From assembly GCA_002928515.1 (NCBI GenBank), contig PERI01000003.1, forward strand, positions 310,001 through 374,000: 64,000 nucleotides of DNA, written 5' to 3'. Below, piece by piece: positions 44,460-54,548 of this stretch. The stretch's first letter is position 1; each line of letters starts with the position of its first letter. Source of the DNA: Hyphomicrobium sp. (lineage in GTDB: Bacteria; Pseudomonadota; Alphaproteobacteria; Rhizobiales; Hyphomicrobiaceae). Under the pieces are notes generated by a model. That model did no database searches. It saw only the letters and a list, made by a program, of their open reading frames with translations, and was not told the DNA's origin. The translations under genes were made by a program, and so were the position numbers.

Positions 44460-44666
44460 TCAGAGCTTTGCGACTTGGCCGGCAACGCCGCAGCGCCAGC
44501 GCTGAATGACCCAGTTGGGGTGCTCGCCGATCCACTTGGCCATTTCGAATTGCCCAAATGTCATGCACTGCTGGTGCGTAACTTCCTGGGCTTCAAAATT
44601 GAGATGGACGTCTTTGCATTGGGATGGCTGATCTATCAGACAGACAGCAACAACAAGCTCGATCAT
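44460..44666 (-). CDS. Small four-cysteine protein, paralogue of the one at 24099
   Basis: A 68-residue protein with cysteines at 9, 17, 34 and 59 in the same pattern as the 24099 protein: CLIDQPSQCKD, a central QQC, then FEMAKWIGEHPNWVIQRWRC. It lies alone on the minus strand. A short hairpin (CACTCT-TTGG-AGAGTG, 44695-44710) lies upstream in its leader. The conserved W and C positions suggest a zinc- or disulfide-stabilised fold, but no function is known to me. Confidence 0.75.
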   Translation of the reverse strand: MIELVVAVCLIDQPSQCKDVHLNFEAQEVTHQQCMTFGQFEMAKWIGEHPNWVIQRWRCGVAGQVAKL

Positions 44667-45052
44667 TCGTGACCCCCAGATGAGGCTGGCAGACCACTCT
44701 TTGGAGAGTGATCCTGGTTGACCCTGGGCGGTTCCTCGTCGAGAATTTTTTTGTGACGCTTGGACGTTATCTAAAGAGTACGGGAAATTTTCTAATGCTC
44801 AATCACAAGGCAGTGAAAACATCTGCCTAAGTATCGATCTGGCGCTTTTGTCACACCGATTGTTGCGGAAATGACCCGAATTTGCCTTCAAGACACACGC
44901 TAAGGCATCGCAATTTGTTGGCTAGGTCGTTTTGAGAAGCAAAGTCGCCACACGCGATTCGCAAACGCAGCGACAGTCTCCGATCCCATCTTGTGCGAGA
45001 CATGGTTTACGAGTGAATGGGCTGTTCGAATCTCAGGACTGATTTGCGACCC
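44667..45052. other. Approximately 390-base interval without a gene
   Basis: Contains the leader of the small leftward gene and the promoter side of the small membrane protein at 45053. The only structure noticed is the six-base hairpin at 44695-44710. No frame with protein-like character. Confidence 0.5.
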
Positions 45053-45307
45053 ATGACCTCCATGAAATCTCACGACGCTGAAGCGCTGTCTAGCGCTGCC
45101 ATGTTCCAGTCCGTTGAGGCCATTCCAACATCGTCCGCACGCGAGGCGTCAGGCTTGACCTTGGGCTGGTTTGTGCGTCGCTCGGCGCTGTGGGCGGCAA
45201 TCATGTTTGTCGGTGTGTTTTCGGCCTGCGTGTTGTATGGCGCAGCCAGTACTGCCGAGCAGCCGTCGTCCGATCCAATCGAGACAGCCGAGCATAACCC
45301 GTTCTGA
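45053..45307 (+). CDS. Small single-pass membrane protein, unrecognised
   Basis: An 84-residue protein with a polar N-terminal half and one transmembrane segment (SALWAAIMFVGVFSACVLYG), ending with an acidic tail (SSDPIETAEHNPF). I preferred the ATG at 45053; an ATG at 45017 adds 12 residues. No strong ribosome site is visible for either. The antisense frame over this region (45070-45636) is less plausible. Confidence 0.5.
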   Translation: MTSMKSHDAEALSSAAMFQSVEAIPTSSAREASGLTLGWFVRRSALWAAIMFVGVFSACVLYGAASTAEQPSSDPIETAEHNPF

Positions 45308-45451
45308 GATGACCGCACGGCCTCGGCTTTTGCGACGTACATGTTGGTTTGGAGCTGGCTTTCAGACAGCGTTTGGCCGTTTAGATGCGACGGCCTAAGA
45401 TCATGGTCGGCTCCCGCAGCATGTTGCCTGCCGGACCATCGGAGACGCGCA

Positions 45452-45979
45452 ATGCCATCATGGATGTGGATCCTGATTTTCTTGCTGGCGATAACGGTGA
45501 TCGTCATTGCCGTGCTGTGGTCGAGCGGTGTGTTGGCGGAATCGGAGCGCACGCGTGGCGGGTCTGACGCGATTGGCGACGAAGCCGACGACGATCGAAC
45601 ATCGGAGCGTTCTGAGGGGGATGGCAGCGTGCCCACCCGTCAGACGGCTCCACGTCGGCCGGGTTCTGTTCCCCCGCCCGCGTTGGCTGGACCGGCATAT
45701 GGTCAGAGTGGCGGTGGCGCGTCCCCGGCTATTCCCGCACGGCGCAGTACGCCGCCTCCAGCCGCCACAACTGGCGAGGTGCCGCAACGGGCTGATGGGC
45801 CATCTCCATCCATGACCTCGGAACTGCGAACGTCTCGCCCGCCTCCTGCCGCATCTGCTGGTTCGGCGGCATCGGCATCCGCAGATGGCGCTGCACCGCG
45901 CAAGCGCAGCAGTGCCCCGCCACCGGTTCAGGCGGCTTGGTCAACGCCTGATGCAATATCGGAACGCGAGCCGGACTGA
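45452..45979 (+). CDS. Membrane-anchored proline/serine-rich protein, unrecognised
   Basis: A 175-residue protein: an N-terminal transmembrane helix (MWILIFLLAITVIVIAVLW), then an acidic patch (DAIGDEADDDRTSERSEGDG) and a long low-complexity tail rich in Pro, Ala and Ser with repeated RRxxPPP and PPPAA-type stretches. The ATG at 45452 has GGAG seven bases upstream; the frame is open to 45341. Such tails often span the cell wall or serve as flexible linkers. No family recognised. Confidence 0.6.
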   Translation: MPSWMWILIFLLAITVIVIAVLWSSGVLAESERTRGGSDAIGDEADDDRTSERSEGDGSVPTRQTAPRRPGSVPPPALAGPAYGQSGGGASPAIPARRSTPPPAATTGEVPQRADGPSPSMTSELRTSRPPPAASAGSAASASADGAAPRKRSSAPPPVQAAWSTPDAISEREPD

Positions 45980-46299
45980 CCTTCCCCCGTGTTTGCGCTG
46001 CGGTTTCGGCACTTCCCTAGGATCGCGCTTGGTTGATTGTGACAGTCATGAGCACTGCACCTGCATGACTGAGTTGCTTGCAGAACTCGTTGGACGGCGG
46101 CTGAGGACGTTGGCTGAAAATTTCCGACTTTTGATCGCGTGATCACTTAGTATTCATCTCAAAGGCGTTATCGATGAGCGTGGGAAGCGCGCGCTTGTCC
46201 GAACCTTGTCTTGAAGCTTGTCTTGAACCTAGCGGCGCTCCACGTATCATAGTCACGATCCATAGCCTGTGGGCCAGATGCCCGAAGGACAAACGCCGC
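45980..46299. other. Approximately 320-base leader region of bpt
   Basis: No convincing gene. A 25-codon leucine-rich frame at 46064-46141 is the only intact mini-ORF, and a direct repeat (CTTGTCTTGAA twice, near 46203-46226) lies closer to bpt. The bpt frame is open upstream to 46174 but that extension is not protein-like. Confidence 0.4.
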
Positions 46300-47064
46300 A
46301 TGACGGAGCAGCAGAAAAAGTTTCCAGAGTTCTACGTCACTGCTCCGCAGCCATGCCCGTATTTGCCGGGGCGTTTAGAACGGAAATTGTTCACGCATCT
46401 CACTCACGACAAGCCGACCGAATTGGTCGATCGTTTGCTGACCACCGGATTTCGTCGCAGCCAGAACATCGCTTACGTTCCGTATTGCGAAGGATGCCAA
46501 GCGTGCGTGTCGGTGCGCGTACTCGTCAATGAGTTTCAGCCTGACAAGTCGATGCGGCGTGTGCAGTCGCGCAACTGTCGCTTGGTCGCCCGACGCATGG
46601 GACCGCAACCGACGCCGGAACAATATCGGTTATTTCGCAACTACATCGATGCGCGCCACAGCGACGGCGGCATGGCCGACATGACGGTGTTCGATTATCG
46701 GATGATGGTCGAAGACACCGTGATCGAAACGTTTCTGACCGAGTATCGCGAGCGACCTGTCGATCCTGCAAACGAAGATTTCGACAACTGGCCACTGAAA
46801 GCCGTGGCGCTGTGCGACCGTCTCTCCGACGGCGTGTCGATGGTCTATAGTTATTACGACCCAGACGACTCAAATATGAGTCTCGGCACATACATGATTT
46901 TGGAACACATCGCGTTCGCGCGACGTATCGGTTTGCCATATCTGTATTTGGGCTACTGGATCGATGGCTCGCGCAAGATGTCGTATAAGACGCGGTTTCA
47001 TCCGCAAGAGCGCTTGGGTCCAGATAGATGGGAACGCGCGATAGATCCGGATGACGTGCGTTGA
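46300..47064 (+). CDS. bpt: Aspartate/glutamate leucyltransferase (Bpt), N-degron pathway
   Basis: A 254-residue aminoacyl-tRNA-protein transferase of the Ate/Bpt family: FYVTAPQPCPYLPGRLERKLF, GFRRSQNIAYVPYCEGCQACVSVRV with a cysteine cluster, RHSDGGMADMTVFDYRMM, DGVSMVYSYYDPDDSNMSLGTYM and YLGYWIDGSRKMSYKTRF. Bacterial Bpt adds leucine to N-terminal Asp or Glu, marking proteins for ClpAP. The start at 46300 matches the family N-terminus. Confidence 0.95.
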   Translation: MTEQQKKFPEFYVTAPQPCPYLPGRLERKLFTHLTHDKPTELVDRLLTTGFRRSQNIAYVPYCEGCQACVSVRVLVNEFQPDKSMRRVQSRNCRLVARRMGPQPTPEQYRLFRNYIDARHSDGGMADMTVFDYRMMVEDTVIETFLTEYRERPVDPANEDFDNWPLKAVALCDRLSDGVSMVYSYYDPDDSNMSLGTYMILEHIAFARRIGLPYLYLGYWIDGSRKMSYKTRFHPQERLGPDRWERAIDPDDVR

Positions 47065-47086
47065 GTTTGCGCGATCTTGCTGCGCA

Positions 47087-47560
47087 TTACTTCCAAAGCT
47101 CGGTTTCGATTTTCTCGAACATGTAGGTCCACTTTTCGGTTTGCGTGTTGACCAGGATGGTCATGCGCGCGCGCAGCTCTAAAAGCAGCGCGCAGTCGGG
47201 CGTTGCGGCTGTGGCACCTTCCTGCCCGAGCTTGGAAATGGCACTCAAGAGTTCGTCGGTCGTTTGATCGTAGACAGCGATTTTTTCGTCGCGCACGTAG
47301 GGTGCTGCTTCTTTGAGAAATTGATCGTGCGTCCACCCGCGCTTGGTTTTGAGGGTGCGCAGTTTTTCTTGGAATGCGGGTTTGTTGCGACCGTTGAGAT
47401 CCCGCAAGGCACCGGCTGCGCTTTCGACGACGGATTCAAAGTCGGCCTTGGCACAGCTTGCGGGAACAGCCGTTTCGCCAGCCGCAAAAACGCCGACGCA
47501 CATGGCACATGTGCTCAGCGCCAGCGTCAGCATTCCGCTCAATTTACGCACAGGTCCCAT
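47087..47560 (-). CDS. Secreted protein, unrecognised
   Basis: A 157-residue protein with a signal peptide (LSGMLTLALSTCAMCVGVFAA). The mature part is helical and charged: CAKADFESVVESAAGALRDL, FQEKLRTLKTKRGWTHDQFL, ELLSAISKLGQEGATAATPDCALLLELRARMT and VNTQTEKWTYMFEKIETELW. Two cysteines in the mature region could pair. It converges with bpt. Confidence 0.7.
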   Translation of the reverse strand: MGPVRKLSGMLTLALSTCAMCVGVFAAGETAVPASCAKADFESVVESAAGALRDLNGRNKPAFQEKLRTLKTKRGWTHDQFLKEAAPYVRDEKIAVYDQTTDELLSAISKLGQEGATAATPDCALLLELRARMTILVNTQTEKWTYMFEKIETELWK

Positions 47561-47619
47561 GGCGCAGTCGTAGCTGCCGCCTGCGAAAGCGGCAAGATCA
47601 GAGCATCAACACTTAACGG

Positions 47620-49869
47620 CTAAAAGCGTGGGCCAAATGAATTGGAACGCGGAAAGCCTTTCGGCGCCAAGCGTCCGGCTTGGGCCCGTTCGCCGACCCA
47701 ATCGCGCAGCTCGCTCCAGGACAAGGTAAATTCGCGTCCTGCACTGTCGAGCCAGGAGAGGCCGTCGGACTTTTTGAACACGCGGACATCCGACAGCGCG
47801 CCGTCTTTGAAGCGTTGCAGAATGACGCCCTTACCGCGCGTCATTTCATTGACTTCATCGAGCTTGAACACGAGCATTTTTCGGTTCTCGCCCAGCGCAG
47901 CCACATGGTCGCCATCGACCGGTATGCACACGCGCGCCTCTTCCGGTTCTGTGACGTTTAAGATTTGCTTGCCTTTGCGCGTCGATGCGATGACTTCGTC
48001 TTCCGGGACGATGAACCCGTATCCGCCGGTCGAGGCGACAAGGAGTTTGCGGCCCGGCTCGTAGACAAAAATTTCTGCGATGTCGTGGTTTTCTTCCAGA
48101 TCGACCATCAAGCGCACGGGCTCGCCATGGCCGCGACCGCCGGGCAGTTGGCCGACTTCGAGGGTGAAGAATTTTCCATTGGTCGCAAACACAACCAATT
48201 TATCGGTGGTGGAGGCTTTGATCGCGCGCTTGAGTTCGTCGCCCTGTTTGAATTCGAGTTTGGCGAGATCGTCTTGATGGCCCTTGAGTGTGCGCACCCA
48301 TCCCTTGTCTGAAAGAATGACGGTGACGGGTTCCTTTTCGACGAGTACGGCATCGAGATCGGCGTCGATTTCTGGCGCATCGGCGAAGGTCGAGCGACGG
48401 CGTCCGAGTTCGGTTTTTTTCGAATAGGCTTCGCGTGTCGCTTTTACTTCTTCGGTGATGCGCTCCCACTGCAAGTCTTCAGACTTGAGCAGTTGTTTGA
48501 GTTCGCGACGCTCCTTCGACAATTTATCGTGCTCGGCTTTGATCTCGACTTCTTCCAATCTCGACAACGAGCGCAGGCGGAGATTGAGGATCGCTTCGGC
48601 CTGGATGTCCGAGAGTTTGAACTTGGCAATCAGTTTGGCTTTCGGATCGTCCTCACGGCGGACGATGCGGATCACTTCGTCGATGTTGAGGTAGGCGATC
48701 AGATAACCGTCGAGCACTTCGAGGCGATGCTCGATCTTTTTCAAACGATAGGTCGAGCGGCGGACCAGCACGTCGATGCGGTGTTCCAACCATTGCGTGA
48801 GCACGTCGCGCAGCGACAGGACATTCGGGATTTGCCCGGCCGACAGCACGTTCATGTTGAGCGAGACGCGGACTTCCAATTCCGTGAGACGGAATAGGCT
48901 TTCCATCATCAGCATCGGATCGATGGTGCGTGTTTTCGGCTCCAGAATGAGGCGCACTTCTTCCGCGCTTTCATCGCGAATGTCGCCCAACAACGGTAAG
49001 CGCTTTTCGCTCATCAGTTCGGCGATTTTTTCGACCAGCTTGGCTTTCTGAACCTGATACGGCACTTCGGTGACGACGATCTGATAGCCGCCGCGCGACA
49101 ACTCTTCTTTCGACCAGCGTGCACGCACGCGGAAGCCGCCGCGTCCGGTTTTGTAGGCTTCCAACATCGCGTCGCGCGGTTCGACGATGATGCCACCGGT
49201 CGGGAAGTCAGGGCCCGGCACCATTTCAACGAGTTTTTCAATACTCGCGTTGGGGTGCTTGATGAGATGCAGCAATGCTGCACATAATTCATCGGCGTTG
49301 TGGGGTGGAATGTTGGTCGCCATGCCGACGGCGATGCCGGACGATCCGTTGGCGAGCAGGTTTGGAAACGCTGCCGGCAGCACGACCGGTTCTTGTACGC
49401 GGCCGTCGTAATTGGGGCGGAACTCGACCGTGTCTTCGTCGATGCCTTCGAGGATGGCTGCGGCGACGCCGGTCATACGCGCTTCGGTGTAGCGTTCGGC
49501 GGCCGGATTATCGCCGTCGATATTGCCGAAGTTGCCTTGGCCATCGACGAGCGGATAACGCACGGCAAAATCTTGTGCGAGGCGGGCTAACGCGTCGTAG
49601 ATCGCTTGGTTGCCGTGTGGGTGGTAGTCGCCCATCACTTCGCCGACGATCTTGGCGCATTTCAAATATCCGCCTGTGGGATCAAGACGCAATTCGCGCA
49701 TGGCGTAGAGGATGCGCCGATGTACGGGCTTCAAGCCGTCGCGCACATCGGGGAGCGCGCGTTGCGTGATGGTGGACAGTGCGTAAGCGAGATAACGTTC
49801 TTCGAGGGCCGTGCGCAGTTCGACGGACTCGATGGGGCCTGGGCCTGGCAGAATCGGTTTTGTGGTCAT
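47620..49869 (-). CDS. parC: DNA topoisomerase IV subunit A
   Basis: A 749-residue type IIA topoisomerase subunit: [51 protein letters not shown]-type motif, catalytic Tyr in [24 protein letters not shown], and a C-terminal beta-pinwheel ([52 protein letters not shown]). Length and the absence of a GyrA-box fit ParC. It decatenates daughter chromosomes with ParE. Confidence 0.95.
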   Translation of the reverse strand: MTTKPILPGPGPIESVELRTALEERYLAYALSTITQRALPDVRDGLKPVHRRILYAMRELRLDPTGGYLKCAKIVGEVMGDYHPHGNQAIYDALARLAQDFAVRYPLVDGQGNFGNIDGDNPAAERYTEARMTGVAAAILEGIDEDTVEFRPNYDGRVQEPVVLPAAFPNLLANGSSGIAVGMATNIPPHNADELCAALLHLIKHPNASIEKLVEMVPGPDFPTGGIIVEPRDAMLEAYKTGRGGFRVRARWSKEELSRGGYQIVVTEVPYQVQKAKLVEKIAELMSEKRLPLLGDIRDESAEEVRLILEPKTRTIDPMLMMESLFRLTELEVRVSLNMNVLSAGQIPNVLSLRDVLTQWLEHRIDVLVRRSTYRLKKIEHRLEVLDGYLIAYLNIDEVIRIVRREDDPKAKLIAKFKLSDIQAEAILNLRLRSLSRLEEVEIKAEHDKLSKERRELKQLLKSEDLQWERITEEVKATREAYSKKTELGRRRSTFADAPEIDADLDAVLVEKEPVTVILSDKGWVRTLKGHQDDLAKLEFKQGDELKRAIKASTTDKLVVFATNGKFFTLEVGQLPGGRGHGEPVRLMVDLEENHDIAEIFVYEPGRKLLVASTGGYGFIVPEDEVIASTRKGKQILNVTEPEEARVCIPVDGDHVAALGENRKMLVFKLDEVNEMTRGKGVILQRFKDGALSDVRVFKKSDGLSWLDSAGREFTLSWSELRDWVGERAQAGRLAPKGFPRSNSFGPRF

Positions 49870-50034
49870 GGCGCTGAGTTAGCGCGCAGGCGCGATCGGC
49901 TCAAGTGTCGAGTTGCCTCCAAAAGTCAGACTTCGACAGGCTCGCGTTGAAAGGCTAGCTTTATCTCAGGGTGGAGCGTGTGACGTTGCGCGGCAGACAC
50001 GCTTCCTTCCATCATTTGACGGCTCTTGGGCGAC

Positions 50035-50922
50035 TTATCGAACGGCAGCGGCACGCCCGCGCGAGGCTATCCCATCTGGCCGTAAGGATGCGACGACGCT
50101 GACTTCGGCACCGATTTGGACCAGCGATGCTAAGTGCGTCACATGCTCGTTCATCATGCGGAAGCAGCCCGACGACTGCGCGCGGCCAATCGATTTGGCA
50201 TCGTTGGTGCCGTGAATACGATAGAGGGTGCTGCCCAAGTATATGGCTTTTGCGCCGAGTGGATTGCGCAAGCCGCCAAGCATTTTTTCCGGCAACTCAG
50301 GTTGGCGCTGACGCATTTCTGCGGGCGGATGCCAATCGGGCCATTCCGCGACGCGCGAAACTTTTTCTGTGCCTGTCCATGAGAAGCCTTCGCGGCCGAC
50401 GCCAATTGGGTATGCGTAGGCTCGTGTGTTGTCGAGCACGTAATAGAGTTTGCGCGCCTTCACATCGATGACGATCGAACCTGAAGCGTATGAGGCATAA
50501 AACGGAACTGTCGGCGGCGCGATGGAACGAATACTTGGCTTTGGGCCACCATCTGCGACGGCTGCGCCTTGTGGTTGATCAGGATTGCGATAGCGATCTT
50601 GCGGGAGGCGATCATCACCGTACTCGGCGGAGGGATCATCGTCCGGATAAATTTCAAAACGGTTCGGGCGACGAACATCATCGTCATCGTCAAAATCGTC
50701 ATCATCTTCGTATCGATCGAAGCGTCGGTTGGAATATCTGCGTTCATCGCGATCGCGAAAACGGCGGTCTTCGAAATAGTCGTCATCGGGTGGCGGTGCG
50801 CGACGTACTGTGCGCTCTTCATCGTCCCACATGCCCCAAGGCGATAGCGACTGCGCACCAGCGCTGCCCGCAGACGCGCTCCAAAGCATCACGGCTGCTG
50901 CTGCCAAAGCCAAACTTTTCAA
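50035..50922 (-). CDS. L,D-transpeptidase (YkuD domain)
   Basis: A periplasmic protein of about 295 residues. After a signal segment (LALAAAAVMLWSASAGSAGA) comes a long Asp/Arg-rich low-complexity linker (DDDYFEDRRFRDRDERRY, YEDDDDFDDDDDVRRP), then a YkuD domain with GSIVIDVKARKLYYVL, IYLGSTLYRIHGTNDAKSIG and the catalytic SSGCFRMMNEHV. These enzymes form 3-3 cross-links or attach lipoproteins to peptidoglycan. The start is probably the TTG at 50922 (AAGGGGA upstream); an ATG at 50967 opens the frame. The DR-rich linker is unusual. Confidence 0.88.
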   Translation of the reverse strand: MKSLALAAAAVMLWSASAGSAGAQSLSPWGMWDDEERTVRRAPPPDDDYFEDRRFRDRDERRYSNRRFDRYEDDDDFDDDDDVRRPNRFEIYPDDDPSAEYGDDRLPQDRYRNPDQPQGAAVADGGPKPSIRSIAPPTVPFYASYASGSIVIDVKARKLYYVLDNTRAYAYPIGVGREGFSWTGTEKVSRVAEWPDWHPPAEMRQRQPELPEKMLGGLRNPLGAKAIYLGSTLYRIHGTNDAKSIGRAQSSGCFRMMNEHVTHLASLVQIGAEVSVVASLRPDGIASRGRAAAVR

Positions 50923-51105
50923 AACACCGTCCCCTTTACGTGCGTCACCGACGTGCAAAATATGCAATGCGTTCAGTCGCTAAATTATGTCCGCTGACAT
51001 GAACGCCAGATGAGTGGCGGAGTTCCTACGGTTAAGTCTAACTGTGAGAATAAGCCAATCTGTAGGTTTTGTTGCTGACTGAGAGGTCAGATGCTTACTC
51101 GATGC

Positions 51106-52281
51106 TTACTCAATGGCGCCCAACATGGCAGCAAATCCTACGGCCGATGCCGCGGCGGCGACCTGGCCGGTGCGACTGCCTGCGGCAATGCGAACCTGCG
51201 GTGGCAGGCTTCGGACCATGTGACGCGCCAAGGGTAAACTGAAGCGTCGGACTTGCGAAAAGGTATGACCAGCAAGGGTCAAGGGCACCGCGTAGTCTTG
51301 AATTCGAATGGCTGGCTCGCCGCGCGTCAAATGCAGTTTATAGCTATCGGCGGGTGCGAGCAGATCATAGCGCTCCAGCCCTTCGTCAAAGCACCACTTG
51401 ATGGTCTGCATCATCTGATGTTGTCCAACGGAATGGTCTGCAAATGACGGGTCGTAGGTGCCGAGATATGATGTGTACGTCTCTTGTGATCGAAAGCCGA
51501 TTTCTATCGCAGCTGGACGCCCGCCAACGCTGAGCACGCTCGTGATCGCATCGGGCAGTTGAGCTGCCGCACAAAAAGCCTGTTGCCAAACGCTGGCATC
51601 AAATACGACGCTTTTCAAACCTTGTGCTGCGAGCCATTGTCGCTTCCATCGCAGTGCCGTTTGCAACACTTCGTCATCTATTAGGCCCTGGTGAATTGTA
51701 AATTTTATATCGCCGTGGGCCGTTTGGAGTTTTTGTCGGCGTTGTCTGCGAGCGCGGCGTGTGCGTGAAGAAAACGTTGCCTCGTAAGCTGCAAAATTAT
51801 CAAATCGACTGAGATCTATGAACGGCGCTTGAAGGGCTTGTTCTTGGGGTACTGCGAGTTGTGAAAGAACGTCTGAGAGACCGCTATCTTGGCGGACTTT
51901 TCTCAGAATAACCAGATCGACAAGGCATTGCGTATGAAGCCGGCGCTGAATGAGAGCAAATGTTTGTTTCGATAATGGCGCGCCGACGATGTCGGCATAC
52001 TGCGCCAGTGGAGCATTCAATGGGACGGCGACTGTCGTTGCAAATTCCCTTTGCCGACGCAATGCAAGAATGGATTTTACTACGCCCGACGATTTGACAA
52101 CGATGATGATGGGGTCTGAGCCCGACGCTACGGCTGCGCGCGCGGCGATTTCGATCATGGCAAAACTATCGAACATGCCAATTTTGACACCGCTCATTTC
52201 CAGCTCGCGCCAATACGCTTCACACTTTGCAAGCGCGTCTAGGCCGACAGAAATGTCTACGTCATCGGGCGGCGAATGCAT
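51106..52281 (-). CDS. GNAT-fold acyltransferase, BioF2/CelD-like
   Basis: A 391-residue cytoplasmic protein with a GNAT-related domain of the BioF2/CelD type: SRTRRARRQRRQKLQTAHGD, AALQTALRWKRQWLAAQGL-like helix, AIEIGFRSQETYTSYLGTYDPSFADHSVGQHQMM, GLERYDLLAPADSYKLHLTR. Such proteins occur in polysaccharide modification. A hydrophobic C-terminal tail (GQVAAAASAVGFAAMLGAIE) may associate with the membrane. No carbohydrate operon is adjacent, so the acceptor is unknown. Confidence 0.75.
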   Translation of the reverse strand: MHSPPDDVDISVGLDALAKCEAYWRELEMSGVKIGMFDSFAMIEIAARAAVASGSDPIIIVVKSSGVVKSILALRRQREFATTVAVPLNAPLAQYADIVGAPLSKQTFALIQRRLHTQCLVDLVILRKVRQDSGLSDVLSQLAVPQEQALQAPFIDLSRFDNFAAYEATFSSRTRRARRQRRQKLQTAHGDIKFTIHQGLIDDEVLQTALRWKRQWLAAQGLKSVVFDASVWQQAFCAAAQLPDAITSVLSVGGRPAAIEIGFRSQETYTSYLGTYDPSFADHSVGQHQMMQTIKWCFDEGLERYDLLAPADSYKLHLTRGEPAIRIQDYAVPLTLAGHTFSQVRRFSLPLARHMVRSLPPQVRIAAGSRTGQVAAAASAVGFAAMLGAIE

Positions 52282-52542
52282 TCAGATATCCAGGCCAATA
52301 TGGGCGTCGTCATAGTCGATACGTGAGCAAGGGGGATGCCAAGGAACATTGCAGACGACGCAAATGAATTAGGATTTTCACCCGCACGTGAAACGGGGTT
52401 AACGCAAACGATGTTTACGCATAAAAGCCGCGTTGATACGCCCACGTATTTGGAACGAACCCGCTTCTCAATCGTTCATGGTTTGGATTTCAACCCTCAC
52501 GCGCGCTGTTCAAAACGAAACAGCCTGCGCACGGAGCAAGCT

Positions 52543-52773
52543 ATGAATGGTAAATATGCCTGGGCAGTCGCAATTGCGCTGTTGTTCGTTGTGGTGATGA
52601 GCGGCGTGATCATTGCGCAGCAGAATGATGCCCGTGACAGCGTCGATGTGCGAACGGACAACGATAGCGTCAAGATCGAAGCACCTTATACGAAGATTGA
52701 TAGAGATGCCGATGGCACACGCATTCAAGCACCCGGTGTCGATATTGAAGTGCCTGCGCAGCAGAGGCAATAA
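52543..52773 (+). CDS. Small membrane protein, unrecognised
   Basis: A 76-residue protein with one N-terminal transmembrane helix (YAWAVAIALLFVVVMSGVIIA) and a polar periplasmic part rich in Asp (DNDSVKIEAPYTKIDRDADG, PGVDIEVPAQQ). CGGAGCAAG lies upstream of the ATG. A bidirectional terminator follows. No family recognised. Confidence 0.6.
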   Translation: MNGKYAWAVAIALLFVVVMSGVIIAQQNDARDSVDVRTDNDSVKIEAPYTKIDRDADGTRIQAPGVDIEVPAQQRQ

Positions 52774-52794
52774 GACAGTGCAAATCAAAAAATT

Positions 52795-52823
52795 ATGGCG
52801 CGATCTTTCGATCGCGCCATTTT
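52795..52823. terminator. Bidirectional terminator
   Basis: An eleven-base-pair stem (ATGGCGCGATC / GATCGCGCCAT) with a four-base loop, T-rich on both sides (TTTT to the right, and AAAAAATT to the left, read as AATTTTTT on the minus strand). It terminates the small membrane-protein gene rightward and the carboxylase gene leftward. Confidence 0.85.
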
Positions 52824-52847
52824 AATTCGATCCGTATTTTGCGCCGG

Positions 52848-54389
52848 TTACAGTGGAATGTTGTCGTGCTTCTTCCATGGATTTTCGACTTGCTTGGTGC
52901 GCAGCATGTTGAGGGCACGGCAGACGCGTTTGCGGGTTGCTGACGGGGTGATTACCTCGTCGATATAGCCGCGCTCGGCGGCCACGAACGGATTGGCGAA
53001 GCGGGCCTGATATTCGTCGATGCGGGCTTTGATCTTCACGGGATCGTTCAGTTCGGAGCGATAGAGAATTTCTGCTGCACCCTTAGCACCCATCACGGCA
53101 ATCTCGGCTGTTGGCCACGCGTAATTGACGTCGCCGCCGATGTGCTTGGAACTCATCACGTCATACGCGCCGCCGTAGGCCTTGCGCGTGATGACGGTGA
53201 CTTTCGGAACGGTTGCCTGCGCGAACGCAAACAGCAATTTTGCGCCGTGTTTGATAAGGCCGCCGTATTCCTGTGCCGTACCCGGCAAGAAGCCCGGTAC
53301 GTCCACGACCGTGACGATGGGAATGTCGAAGCAGTCGCAGAAGCGTACGAAGCGCGCAGCTTTGCGTGATGCGTCGCTGTCGAGAACGCCTGCGAGCACC
53401 ATGGGCTGGTTGGCGACGATGCCGACGGTGCGGCCTTCCATACGCGCAAAACCGGTGATGATATTCTTCGCGTAAGCTTCCTGAATTTCGAAGAAGTCGG
53501 CTTCGTCGACGACCTTCAAGATGAGCTCGCGCATGTCGTAGGGTTTGTTCGGGTTGTCCGGGATCAGCGTGTCGAGCGATGTGTCGATACGATCCGGGCT
53601 GTCACCCGATGGCAATTCCGGCACGCCGGACTTGTTGTTGGATGGCAAGAAGTCCATCAATCGGCGCATTTGCAGCAGCGCTTCGAGATCGTTCTCATAG
53701 GCGCGGTCGGCAATCGAAGATTTGGTCGTGTGGACGCGCGCGCCGCCAAGATCCTCGGCCGTGACGGTCTCATTCGTTACCGTTTTGACGACATCGGGCC
53801 CGGTGACGAACATGTAGCTCGTGTCCTTCACCATGAAGATGAAGTCGGTCATGGCTGGCGAATAGACGTCGCCGCCAGCGCACGGTCCCATGATGACGGA
53901 AATCTGCGGGACGACGCCGGACGCCTGCACGTTGCGCGCAAACACTTCGCCATAGCCGCCCAGCGCATCGACGCCTTCTTGAATACGCGCGCCGCCTGCA
54001 TCGAACACGCCGATGATGGGTGCGCGGTTGCGCAATGCGAGGTCTTGGATTTTGGTGATCTTGCGGGCATGGCTTTGGCTCAGCGAGCCGCCCATCACGG
54101 TGAAGTCTTTGGCGAACACATAAACGACGCGTCCGTTGATGGTGCCCCAGCCGGTGACGACGCCGTCGCCCGGCACTTTGGTTTTTTCCATGCCGAATTC
54201 GGTGCAGCGGTGTTCGACGAACATGTCGAATTCCTCGAAGGAATTCTCGTCCATCAAAAGCTCGATGCGCTCGCGGGCCGTGAGCTTGCCTTTAACGTGC
54301 TGGCTGTCGATACGGGCTTGGCCGCCGCCGAGGCGGGCGTTGTCGCGGCGCAGTTCAAGCTCGTCGATAATGTCTTTCATGGCAGGCAC
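52848..54389 (-). CDS. pccB: Acyl-CoA carboxylase carboxyltransferase subunit, propionyl-CoA carboxylase beta type
   Basis: A 513-residue biotin-dependent carboxyltransferase: [107 protein letters not shown] and [15 protein letters not shown]. Closest in layout to PccB; the alpha subunit is not in the window. It fits propionyl-CoA conversion to methylmalonyl-CoA. The ATG at 54389 or one nine bases downstream could be the start. Confidence 0.92.
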   Translation of the reverse strand: MPAMKDIIDELELRRDNARLGGGQARIDSQHVKGKLTARERIELLMDENSFEEFDMFVEHRCTEFGMEKTKVPGDGVVTGWGTINGRVVYVFAKDFTVMGGSLSQSHARKITKIQDLALRNRAPIIGVFDAGGARIQEGVDALGGYGEVFARNVQASGVVPQISVIMGPCAGGDVYSPAMTDFIFMVKDTSYMFVTGPDVVKTVTNETVTAEDLGGARVHTTKSSIADRAYENDLEALLQMRRLMDFLPSNNKSGVPELPSGDSPDRIDTSLDTLIPDNPNKPYDMRELILKVVDEADFFEIQEAYAKNIITGFARMEGRTVGIVANQPMVLAGVLDSDASRKAARFVRFCDCFDIPIVTVVDVPGFLPGTAQEYGGLIKHGAKLLFAFAQATVPKVTVITRKAYGGAYDVMSSKHIGGDVNYAWPTAEIAVMGAKGAAEILYRSELNDPVKIKARIDEYQARFANPFVAAERGYIDEVITPSATRKRVCRALNMLRTKQVENPWKKHDNIPL

Positions 54390-54548
54390 ATCCTAAGGGA
54401 TTTCGGGGCATGGCTGTGGAAACCGATTGGGCTCTCTAGCATGATGGGGGGCGTAGGCAAACGTCCTGATGTCGCGAGGGCGATGATCGCGCACGTCACA
54501 GTCAAAGCCTTGCAGAAACGTGAATTTTGGGATGGGCTGTGACGCGGG

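Noticed and set aside
45070-45636. A 188-codon leftward frame over two small rightward genes
   Set aside because: It has no transmembrane or known domain, whereas the rightward genes have transmembrane helices, and the 45452 gene has a good ribosome site.
53670-54542. A 290-codon rightward frame over the carboxylase gene
   Set aside because: Antisense shadow of pccB; its composition is not protein-like and no ribosome site is present.
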